NCBI GenBank assembly: GCA_964587515.1
Contig: CAZPMO010000144.1
Coordinates: forward strand, 1-12,627
DNA: 12,627 bases
Reading direction: 5' to 3'
DNA from: CAZPMO01 sp964587515
GTDB taxonomy: Bacteria > Pseudomonadota > Alphaproteobacteria > MPNO01
Below are positions 7,706 through 12,627 of this stretch, piece after piece. Below the pieces are notes generated by a model, which saw only the letters and a list, made by a program, of their open reading frames with translations, searched no databases and was not told where the DNA came from. A program made the translations under genes and the position numbers. Within the stretch, counting starts at the first letter, position 1; each line of letters opens with the position of its first letter.

Positions 7706-7728
7706 TCGATATCGAATTGCGCTAATAT
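7706..7728 (+). promoter_or_regulatory. Possible operator palindrome and -10 element upstream of the Rieske operon
   Basis: In the divergent 177-base gap, TCGATATCGA (7706-7715) is a perfect 10-base palindrome. TAATAT (7723-7728) follows it and could be a -10 box for the plus-strand operon starting at 7772. A good -35 hexamer is not apparent (about TGTACT at the right distance). This is a weak call based on position and symmetry only. Confidence 0.25.
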
Positions 7729-7757
7729 TGAGGCTCGAAAAAAAGCGGTGAACAAGC

Positions 7758-7763
7758 GGAGGG
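7758..7763 (+). promoter_or_regulatory. Shine-Dalgarno GGAGGG for the small helix-turn-helix-like protein
   Basis: GGAGGG sits 8 bases before the ATG at 7772 and decides the start. The frame is open far upstream, across the divergent gene, but that text is antisense shadow. Confidence 0.65.
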
Positions 7764-7771
7764 AAAATCCG

Positions 7772-8017
7772 ATGGCAGGCGCGTCGATTATCGAAAATCA
7801 GGGCAAGAGCTACGATGCGGATTGGGAGGTTCTCGACCCCCGGGAACAGGCCTACCGTGACGCGCTCGGCGACGGGCTGGAGATCGTTCTCGGCGCGGGC
7901 GCGGACAATCTCGCGGCGATCGCCGAGGGCCTGAACGCCCATAATGTACACGGCCCCAAAGGCCAGCGCTGGAGCGAGGACTTGATTGAATCGGAATTGG
8001 AAAGGGTGGGTCGCTGA
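7772..8017 (+). CDS. Small protein with a recombinase-like helix-turn-helix motif, next to Rieske oxygenase
   Basis: This 81-residue protein starts at an ATG with a strong ribosome site. Its C-terminal half (about residues 44-80) reads ADNLAAIAEGLNAHNVHGPK, then GQRWSEDLIESELERVG. The pattern I-A-x-x-L-N-x-x-x-V-x-x-P-x-G-x-x-W-[ST]-x-x-x-x-x-x-x-L resembles the helix-turn-helix 'recombinase' domain of large serine recombinases, but no catalytic domain is present. I recall short proteins of this kind being annotated 'recombinase-like helix-turn-helix' next to Rieske oxygenase genes. The N-terminal half (SYDADWEVLDPREQAYRDAL) has no motif I know. It is the first gene of a plus-strand run with Rieske, dehydrogenase and hydrolase genes, 62 bases before the Rieske start. 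It could be a small regulator or an accessory subunit; the role is unknown. Confidence 0.75.
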   Translation: MAGASIIENQGKSYDADWEVLDPREQAYRDALGDGLEIVLGAGADNLAAIAEGLNAHNVHGPKGQRWSEDLIESELERVGR

Positions 8018-8079
8018 TCGCGAGCCCCGCGAGACGACAATAACAACCAGAATTCCAAAACAAAGCACGGGTACGGATC

Positions 8080-9129
8080 ATGACGAACCTAAAACTGGAA
8101 CAACCTTCGTCGGTCGACGAGATCGTGGAAACCGGTTTGCTCGACAACTGGTACCTCATCGCGCGCAACACCGACGTCGACACCGGACCGGTCGCGCTGA
8201 CGCGTCTGAGCCGGGATATCGTGCTGTGGCGCGACCAGGACCGCCAGCTCCATTGTGTGGAGGATTTCTGCCCGCATCGCGGCGCAAAATTGTCGGTCGG
8301 TCGTGTCTGCGACGGCAACATCGCCTGCGCCTATCACGGCGTGGAAGTTGACGGCAAAGGCGTAATCGTCAAAATCCCGACCGAATCCGGCAGTCCCTTC
8401 ATCGGCAAAAAAGCCATACGGCACTATCCGGTACAGGAAGCCCATGGGGCGATCTGGGCGTGGTTCGGTATCGACGAGGACGCGGAACCGCCGGAACTTC
8501 GCTTCCCGGACGAGTTCTATACCGGGGAATGGTGCGGGTTTGTCGACATTCGCCCGTTCGAATGCAACTACCAGCTCGTTCGCGATAACCAGATCGATCC
8601 GATTCACGGATCGTTCCTGCATGCCGGCACCCATGCGCTGGCCTGGGGACAATTGGAAGGCGAGCTTGGGTTCGAAAGAACCGAGCACGGTTTCGTGGTG
8701 TGGCGAAAGTACCAGCAGGGCGTGAATCTCGACCGGACGGAGGTATTCCGCTATGAGGGCAGCGGATTTTGGGCGGTCACGGACCTGCCGTTCCAAAAGC
8801 ACGAGGGCGGCGGCACCGTCAGGCTGTTCCGCTATCCGACGCCGATCGATCGCGACAACTGCCTGGTCTATAACTATCGCCTCCAGAAGCGCACGGGCTG
8901 GGAACGGGATATCTGGCGATTTATGTACATCAACCGTGTGGGCGGGCGCGGCGCGGAGGTGCTGGAACAGGATCGGGTCGCGCTGGCCACGATCCCGCGC
9001 GACGCTTCGCGAAGAGAGTTGCTGCTGCAACTCGATCTCGGCGTGGCCGCGATCCGGCGCATGTACCGAGAAGAAGCGGAGCGGCAATTCGAAACCATCA
9101 CAGGCGCGACCAGCGCCGCCGCGGAATAA
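8080..9129 (+). CDS. Rieske non-haem iron oxygenase, alpha subunit (phthalate/vanillate-type)
   Basis: The 349-residue protein is the catalytic subunit of a Rieske oxygenase, which uses O2 and reducing equivalents from a separate reductase to hydroxylate, dihydroxylate or O/N-demethylate aromatic compounds. The Rieske [2Fe-2S] site is C64-x-H66 (CPHRG) and C83-x-x-H86 (CAYHG). In the catalytic domain DNQIDPIHGSFLH (169-181) gives H176 and H181 as iron ligands, with D173 as the likely electron-bridging aspartate; D298 in EQDRVALATIP is a candidate third ligand. Length fits the single-alpha, homo-oligomeric group (about 330-360) rather than the 440-residue alpha/beta dioxygenases, and no beta subunit gene follows. 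The start at 8080 precedes the family's NWYLIAR (residues 23-29). Its Shine-Dalgarno is weak. No ferredoxin or reductase gene is in the window, so the electron donor is encoded elsewhere. Confidence 0.93.
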   Translation: MTNLKLEQPSSVDEIVETGLLDNWYLIARNTDVDTGPVALTRLSRDIVLWRDQDRQLHCVEDFCPHRGAKLSVGRVCDGNIACAYHGVEVDGKGVIVKIPTESGSPFIGKKAIRHYPVQEAHGAIWAWFGIDEDAEPPELRFPDEFYTGEWCGFVDIRPFECNYQLVRDNQIDPIHGSFLHAGTHALAWGQLEGELGFERTEHGFVVWRKYQQGVNLDRTEVFRYEGSGFWAVTDLPFQKHEGGGTVRLFRYPTPIDRDNCLVYNYRLQKRTGWERDIWRFMYINRVGGRGAEVLEQDRVALATIPRDASRRELLLQLDLGVAAIRRMYREEAERQFETITGATSAAAE

Positions 9130-9142
9130 TCCCGCGGCGGCG
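9114..9142 (+). terminator. Perfect 11-bp GC hairpin over the Rieske stop codon
   Basis: CGCCGCCGCGG (9114-9124) and CCGCGGCGGCG (9132-9142) are exact reverse complements around the 7-base loop AATAATC, which contains the TAA stop. The stem is very stable but is followed by ATCCGCG, not a T-run. It is therefore more likely a transcript-stabilising or attenuating structure, or a partial terminator, that would lower expression of the genes downstream relative to the Rieske subunit. Confidence 0.55.
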
Positions 9143-9185
9143 ATCCGCGTCCCATCGTTGACGATCGGCCAATCAATCTAATCCC

Positions 9186-9193
9186 GGGGAGGA
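9186..9193 (+). promoter_or_regulatory. Shine-Dalgarno GGGGAGGA for the dehydrogenase gene
   Basis: GGGGAGGA lies 8 bases before the ATG at 9202. It gives the gene its own strong ribosome entry after the hairpin that ends the Rieske frame. Confidence 0.65.
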
Positions 9194-9201
9194 CGTCCAC
9201 A

Positions 9202-10089
9202 ATGGAGGTCGGTTTCATCGGCCTCGGCCGGATGGGGGCCGCCATGGCCCACAACATCCAGGCCGCCGGCCACAGTTTATATGTGAATGACGTCCGGCCG
9301 GAGGCTTGCGATGCCGCGGTCGAAGGCGGCGCGACGTTTCTTGCAACACCGGCCGAGATCGCGCGTCGGGCGGAAATCGTGGTGATCAGCGTGCCCGGAC
9401 CGAACGAGATCGAGGCGGTGTTGTCGGGCGCCGACGGGCTGCTCGCCGGGCTCGAGAGCGGTAAGCTGGTGATTGACACGACCACGATCTCAGCGCGTCA
9501 GAGCAAGGCGAACGCCGGGCGATGCTTGGATCTCGGCGTCGATTACCTGGACGCGCCGGTCAGCGGCGGCCAGCACGGCGCGATCACGGCCGATCTCGCC
9601 GCGATGGTCGGCGGCGACGACGCGGCCTTCGAGCGCGCCGGCCCAATTTTGGAATGCGTCGCCAAGAGCATCACCCATGTCGGGTCGACGGGCTCCGGCA
9701 GCGCGATCAAGCTGCTCAATCAGATGATTTACGTATCGTATCAGATGGTGTTCGCCGAAGGGCTCGCGGTCGGCGAGGATCTCGGCCTGGATCTTGAAAC
9801 CATGCTCCAGGTCTGGGGCGCCTCGGCGGCCGGCCATCCCGAAATCACGGTGAAATACGACGAAATCCGCGGCGTCGCGAAGACGCCGGGTTTCGCGGTA
9901 AATCGCGCCCTTCTATTCGTTGATCTGGCCCAGGAAGGCAGCGGGGATCTCGGCTATTCCACGCCGGTCTTCGACGCGGTCGCGGCATCGTTGAGGCTCG
10001 CCGAAACCGACGGTTTGGCGGACGAGGACATGATACGCGCGCGCGGCAGATATCGCGAGAGGCCCACAAAAATCACGGGAGGCAATTGA
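9202..10089 (+). CDS. NAD(P)-dependent beta-hydroxyacid dehydrogenase (3-hydroxyisobutyrate dehydrogenase family)
   Basis: This 295-residue protein belongs to the family that includes 3-hydroxyisobutyrate dehydrogenase, tartronate semialdehyde reductase, 2-(hydroxymethyl)glutarate dehydrogenase and threonate dehydrogenase. It interconverts a beta-hydroxy acid and its aldehyde or ketone with NAD(P). The Rossmann motif GFIGLGRMG is at 4-12, the substrate-binding DAPVSGG at 117-123, and GSGSAIKLLNQ at 164-174 carries the catalytic lysine K170. The usual NN after the lysine is NQ here. N30-D31 at the end of the second strand (VNDVRPE) is compatible with either cofactor, and I cannot decide between NAD and NADP. 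Length is normal (about 290-300). The stop is 1 base before the next gene, so the two are cotranscribed. It probably handles an aliphatic hydroxy-acid intermediate after ring opening; this is inference. Confidence 0.9.
   Translation: MEVGFIGLGRMGAAMAHNIQAAGHSLYVNDVRPEACDAAVEGGATFLATPAEIARRAEIVVISVPGPNEIEAVLSGADGLLAGLESGKLVIDTTTISARQSKANAGRCLDLGVDYLDAPVSGGQHGAITADLAAMVGGDDAAFERAGPILECVAKSITHVGSTGSGSAIKLLNQMIYVSYQMVFAEGLAVGEDLGLDLETMLQVWGASAAGHPEITVKYDEIRGVAKTPGFAVNRALLFVDLAQEGSGDLGYSTPVFDAVAASLRLAETDGLADEDMIRARGRYRERPTKITGGN
10077..10082 (+). promoter_or_regulatory. Shine-Dalgarno GGGAGG for the deacetylase-fold gene, inside the upstream reading frame
   Basis: GGGAGG sits 8 bases before the ATG at 10091 and overlaps the last codons of the dehydrogenase gene. 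This suggests translational coupling. Confidence 0.6.
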
Positions 10090-10090
10090 A

Positions 10091-10960
10091 ATGAAACCCA
10101 GACCAACGGGCCCGTTCCCCTATACGGCAAGTATCGACCGACCCAAATTAAGTTTGCCCGGCGGCGCCCGGTTGGCGTTGTGGGTGGTTCCCAATATCGA
10201 ATTCTTCCCGCTCGACGATAAGGTTTTCTTCGGGGCCGGGTTCACCCCCGACGTGCTCGCCTGGTCGACCCGTGATTACGGTGGCCGTGTCGGAATCTTC
10301 CGCATCATGGAAGTCCTCGACCGCTATAAGATCCGCGCCACGGTCGCGCTCAACAGCGACGTCTGCGATTATTACCCCCGGATCATCGAAGAAGCGGTCA
10401 AGCGCGACTGGGAATTCATGGGCCACAACCAGAGCAACAGCCGACCTCTCCACCAGCTTCCCGAGGGCGCCGAGGCCGAGGAGATCGCCGGCGCGTTCGA
10501 TCGGATCGAAAAGGCCACCGGGGCCCGGCCGCGGGGCTGGCTTAGCGGCGGGCTGATCGAAACCTGGGATACGCTCGATTTTCTGCTCGACGCCGGGTGC
10601 GAATATATTTGCGACTGGATCAACGACGACCAGCCCTATCTGATGGACGTCGACGGCAGGCGGCTCGTATCGGTTCCCTATTCGGGCGAAACCAACGATT
10701 TCGGGGCTTTTATGCGCTGGGGCATGTCACCGGACGACTTCGACCAGCAGCTGCGCCGCCAGTTCGACGTTCTGTATCGCGAGGGCGCGGATTCGGCCAA
10801 AGTCATGGTGATTTCAGTGCATCCGTTCCTGATTGGATATCCACACCGCATCGGGGCGCTCGAAAACGCGCTCGAATATATTTGCGGGCACGACGACGTC
10901 TGGCTGACGACCGGCGGCGAGATCATGGACCACTATCTGGAGTCCGGGGCGACCGTGTAA
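10091..10960 (+). CDS. Polysaccharide deacetylase (NodB/PuuE-like) family hydrolase
   Basis: The 289-residue protein has the NodB-type (beta/alpha) barrel pattern. After the first strand (LALWVVPNIEFF, 28-39) it has YGGRVGIFRIMEVLDRY, ATVALNSDVCDYYP, then the metal-site region EFMGHNQSNS (108-117, H112) and a late SVHPFLIGYPHR (242-253, H244). The order and the YGxRVGxxR block resemble PuuE-type, Mg/Zn-independent or weakly metal-dependent amidohydrolases (allantoinase-like) more than chitin deacetylases, and there is no signal peptide. The canonical TFDD metal motif of deacetylases is not present; NIEFF stands in its place. A cytoplasmic C-N hydrolase acting on an amide, imide or ureide intermediate fits the neighbours better than a cell-wall enzyme. 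The exact substrate is unknown. It is the last gene of the plus-strand run, only 21 bases from the stop of the convergent UbiD gene. Confidence 0.85.
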   Translation: MKPRPTGPFPYTASIDRPKLSLPGGARLALWVVPNIEFFPLDDKVFFGAGFTPDVLAWSTRDYGGRVGIFRIMEVLDRYKIRATVALNSDVCDYYPRIIEEAVKRDWEFMGHNQSNSRPLHQLPEGAEAEEIAGAFDRIEKATGARPRGWLSGGLIETWDTLDFLLDAGCEYICDWINDDQPYLMDVDGRRLVSVPYSGETNDFGAFMRWGMSPDDFDQQLRRQFDVLYREGADSAKVMVISVHPFLIGYPHRIGALENALEYICGHDDVWLTTGGEIMDHYLESGATV

Positions 10961-10981
10961 GGCGGCGATGGCAACCAGCCC

Positions 10982-12550
10982 TTAGGGCTCTTCCTCCTCG
11001 GGAACATCGTCGGCGTCCGTATTCATTTCGACGTCCTTGCGGCGGCGCTGGGCCGCGATGCGGCCGGTTTCCCAATGGTCGCCTTCAACCGCGCGCATCG
11101 CCTGGCGCTCCAGATCCTCCGTCCAGGCGCCAAGCGAATAACCGTACCACGGCGCTTCCGGCTTGAGCGGCCCCAGCTTGAGCTCGTTCTCCCAGATGTC
11201 CCTGGCGCGCTCCATATATTCGCGCTTGGGAAGCGAAATCGGCGGATAGTCCTGGCGCAGAACGGCGTTGATCAGCAACGCCGAGTCTTCGTCGCCGCGC
11301 ACCGTGTCCGTCGGCCCGTGGCCGCCGTCCTGATGCTTCAGTATTTCCATGTCGAGATGCGGTTTGGCGCGGAAGGACAGCGCCCATAGGACGGCATCGG
11401 CATTGTCGGGATCGATGTCCTCGTCGGTCGCGATCACGATCTTGCCGGCGAAACGCTGCAATGAGCTCACCCCGTAAAGCGCCCTCCAGACCTCGGTCTC
11501 GGGCATGCCACGCTCGACCTGGACGACGAAGATCTTGTGCCCGCCGGTGAGCGGCGCATGCATGCGCACCCGCCGGACGCCCTTGATGCCGAGATGGTCG
11601 CGCAGATGGCGCAGATAGTTGAACTCCAGCCCGGGCCTTCGCATGGTGCTGGATTCGCTCGGCGCGAGCTGGCTGATGAACGAGGTCAGGATGGCGTTGT
11701 CGCGCCGGGTGATCGCGGTCACCTCCCTGAAGGCGTTGTATTCCTGAAGGTTCACGTGACCATGGGGTTCGCCGAACGGCGCTTCCAGTTCGAGATATTC
11801 GGTGTCTACCCAGCCCTCGATCACGATTTCCGCCTCGGCCGGAACGACGAGGTCGACGGTGCGCGCCTTCGTCACGTTGATCGGCGATCCCACCAGACCG
11901 CCGGCGAGCGCGATCTCATCCATGGTCTCGGGCGCTTTTTGAACCGCCGCGTAGGCGATCGCGGGCGGCGCGCCGACAATGACCGCCGCCGGCATTCGTT
12001 CGCCCAGCGCCTTGTATTTTTGCCAGTGCACGTAGGCGCCGGCGCGCTGTTCCACCGATGTGTTGAGACCGAGCCGTCTCGGCGCTTTCACCTGCGCGCG
12101 ATAGACGCCCATGTTCTGGATTCCGGTATCGGGATCGCGGGTGATGAAGCACGACGTGCTGAGATAGGGCGCATTGTCCCAGCCTGGCGTCGAAATCGGA
12201 ACCGGCAACCCGTCGAGGCCTTGACCCGCCTCGTCCAGCGCAGCCCCTTCCAAAACGATATCCTGGCAGGGCGCATTAGCAACCTCGCGCGGTGGTATCG
12301 GATCGGCCATCGCCCTGGCCCAGGTCCCGGTCACATCGTCCAGGTCGCAACCGAGGCCGATCCTGTATACCTCGGGGCTCGCCGCCATCGCGCCCACGAC
12401 CACGGGAATATCGTAACGTTTGCCCTTTGAATCCACGACATTGGTGAAAAGCATCGCCTTGCGATCCTTCTCCTCCACGCCGCCGCGGAATTGCCAGCGC
12501 ATCAGAGGATGGATTTCGGTGTCCTTGTTGATCTCGATATCGACCGTCAT
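10982..12550 (-). CDS. UbiD family prFMN-dependent decarboxylase, 5' end disrupted by an insertion element
   Basis: UbiD enzymes use prenylated FMN (made by UbiX, not in this window) to decarboxylate aromatic, heteroaromatic or unsaturated acids reversibly. From the ATG at 12550 the product has 522 residues. The triad expected from the fungal Fdc1 enzyme is present with the right spacing: R151 (NMGVYRAQV), E256 and E261 (EAPFGEPHG). The family text continues in frame upstream of 12550 (GRLEQAGAL before MTVDIEI, coding 12551-12577), which is the normal N-terminal helix, and then stops abruptly at a TA (12578-12579). Beyond it lies the end of an IS630-type element. The real start and roughly 10-20 codons are therefore lost. 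A shortened protein from the internal ATG is possible, but the first helix would be missing. The C-terminus ends in an acidic tail (PEEEEP). It is convergent with the deacetylase-fold gene. Confidence 0.88.
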   Translation of the reverse strand: MTVDIEINKDTEIHPLMRWQFRGGVEEKDRKAMLFTNVVDSKGKRYDIPVVVGAMAASPEVYRIGLGCDLDDVTGTWARAMADPIPPREVANAPCQDIVLEGAALDEAGQGLDGLPVPISTPGWDNAPYLSTSCFITRDPDTGIQNMGVYRAQVKAPRRLGLNTSVEQRAGAYVHWQKYKALGERMPAAVIVGAPPAIAYAAVQKAPETMDEIALAGGLVGSPINVTKARTVDLVVPAEAEIVIEGWVDTEYLELEAPFGEPHGHVNLQEYNAFREVTAITRRDNAILTSFISQLAPSESSTMRRPGLEFNYLRHLRDHLGIKGVRRVRMHAPLTGGHKIFVVQVERGMPETEVWRALYGVSSLQRFAGKIVIATDEDIDPDNADAVLWALSFRAKPHLDMEILKHQDGGHGPTDTVRGDEDSALLINAVLRQDYPPISLPKREYMERARDIWENELKLGPLKPEAPWYGYSLGAWTEDLERQAMRAVEGDHWETGRIAAQRRRKDVEMNTDADDVPEEEEP

Positions 12551-12577
12551 CAGCGCGCCCGCCTGTTCCAGCCGGCC

Positions 12578-12627
12578 TAGAGCGTTTCACGGTTTGACGG
12601 AAGCGTAGCCTGCGTTTTGGAAGTAAT
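12578..12627. mobile_element. End of an IS630-type insertion sequence (runs off the window)
   Basis: UbiD coding text breaks at CTAGAGC (12577-12583). IS630/Tc1-mariner elements duplicate a TA target, and TA lies exactly at the break (12578-12579), followed by the candidate terminal repeat GAGCGTTTCACGGTTTGACG. The minus strand here encodes a transposase-like C-terminus. Only one end is visible, so neither the inverted repeat nor the TA duplication can be confirmed from this window. Confidence 0.6.
12587..12627 (-). CDS. C-terminal end of an IS630-type transposase (partial)
   Basis: The minus strand reads YFQNAGYASVKP then TGA (12587-12589). IS630-family transposases commonly finish with a motif like YF-x-x-[AS]-GYAS followed by a few residues, close to the element end, as here (stop 7 bases from the candidate IS end at 12580). 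Only 12 residues are visible, so the family call rests on this short motif plus the TA junction. The gene starts beyond the right edge. Confidence 0.5.
   Translation of the reverse strand, partial: YFQNAGYASVKP

Noticed and set aside
8089..9087. 332-codon minus-strand frame opposite the Rieske oxygenase
   Set aside because: It lies fully antisense to a gene with intact Rieske and iron ligands and shows no recognisable motif.
10977..10989. AGCC-CTTAG-GGCT inverted repeat between the convergent deacetylase and UbiD genes as a terminator
   Set aside because: Only a 4-bp stem with no T-run on either side; too weak to call.
11537..12430. 297-codon plus-strand frame opposite the UbiD gene
   Set aside because: Shadow of the UbiD coding strand: no domain, Arg/His-rich, no ribosome site.
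1..12627. CRISPR arrays, tRNA or rRNA genes, phage genes
   Set aside because: No regularly spaced repeats other than the coding MORN units, no tRNA-like cloverleaf or rRNA-like conserved stretch, and no phage structural genes were seen.

Overview
The window looks like part of a high-GC alphaproteobacterial chromosome, probably a Rhodospirillales-like or rhizobial-like environmental lineage. The reasons are GC-rich genes with strong GGAGG-type ribosome sites, expanded molybdenum-hydroxylase and Rieske families, an IS630-type insertion end, and a palindromic half-site of a kind I remember from rhizobial intergenic DNA. The lineage is inferred from gene style only. No rRNA, tRNA or CRISPR array was seen, and no stretch longer than 300 bases lacks a gene or gene remnant.

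Left edge (1-746). This part has visibly lower GC and different content. It holds the 5' end of a secreted Sel1-repeat protein (minus strand), a C-terminal scrap of a serine recombinase (plus) and a three-repeat MORN-type protein (minus). It looks like accessory or mobile-element debris, or a foreign or chimeric segment, joined to the catabolic region near 743-749.

Molybdenum hydroxylase block (849-5287). A CoxM-type FAD subunit overlaps by 4 bases a 940-residue fusion of the CoxS-type [2Fe-2S] subunit with the CoxL-type molybdopterin subunit. Together they encode a complete three-cofactor hydroxylase. A cyclase (kynurenine-formamidase-like) gene of lower GC follows. Three small inverted repeats fill the convergent gap after it.

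Decayed second CoxL (5466-7594, minus). This large-subunit gene carries a one-base frameshift near 6975 and also lacks about 70 residues near 6408. It is most likely a pseudogene.

Rieske block (7772-10960, plus). An 81-residue protein with a recombinase-like C-terminal motif, a Rieske oxygenase alpha subunit, a 3-hydroxyisobutyrate-dehydrogenase-family enzyme and a PuuE-like polysaccharide-deacetylase-family hydrolase form a probable operon. A strong hairpin sits over the Rieske stop codon.

Right edge (10982-12627, minus). A UbiD-family prFMN decarboxylase has intact catalytic residues, but its first codons are replaced by the end of an IS630-type element inserted at a TA. The transposase C-terminus runs off the window.

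Taken together, the genes suggest catabolism of an aromatic or N-heteroaromatic acid or amide: ring hydroxylation (Mo enzyme, Rieske), hydrolysis of a ring-opened amide or lactone (cyclase, deacetylase-fold enzyme), oxidation or reduction of a hydroxy acid, and decarboxylation (UbiD). The substrate cannot be read from the sequence. The cluster also shows active decay at two of its genes.
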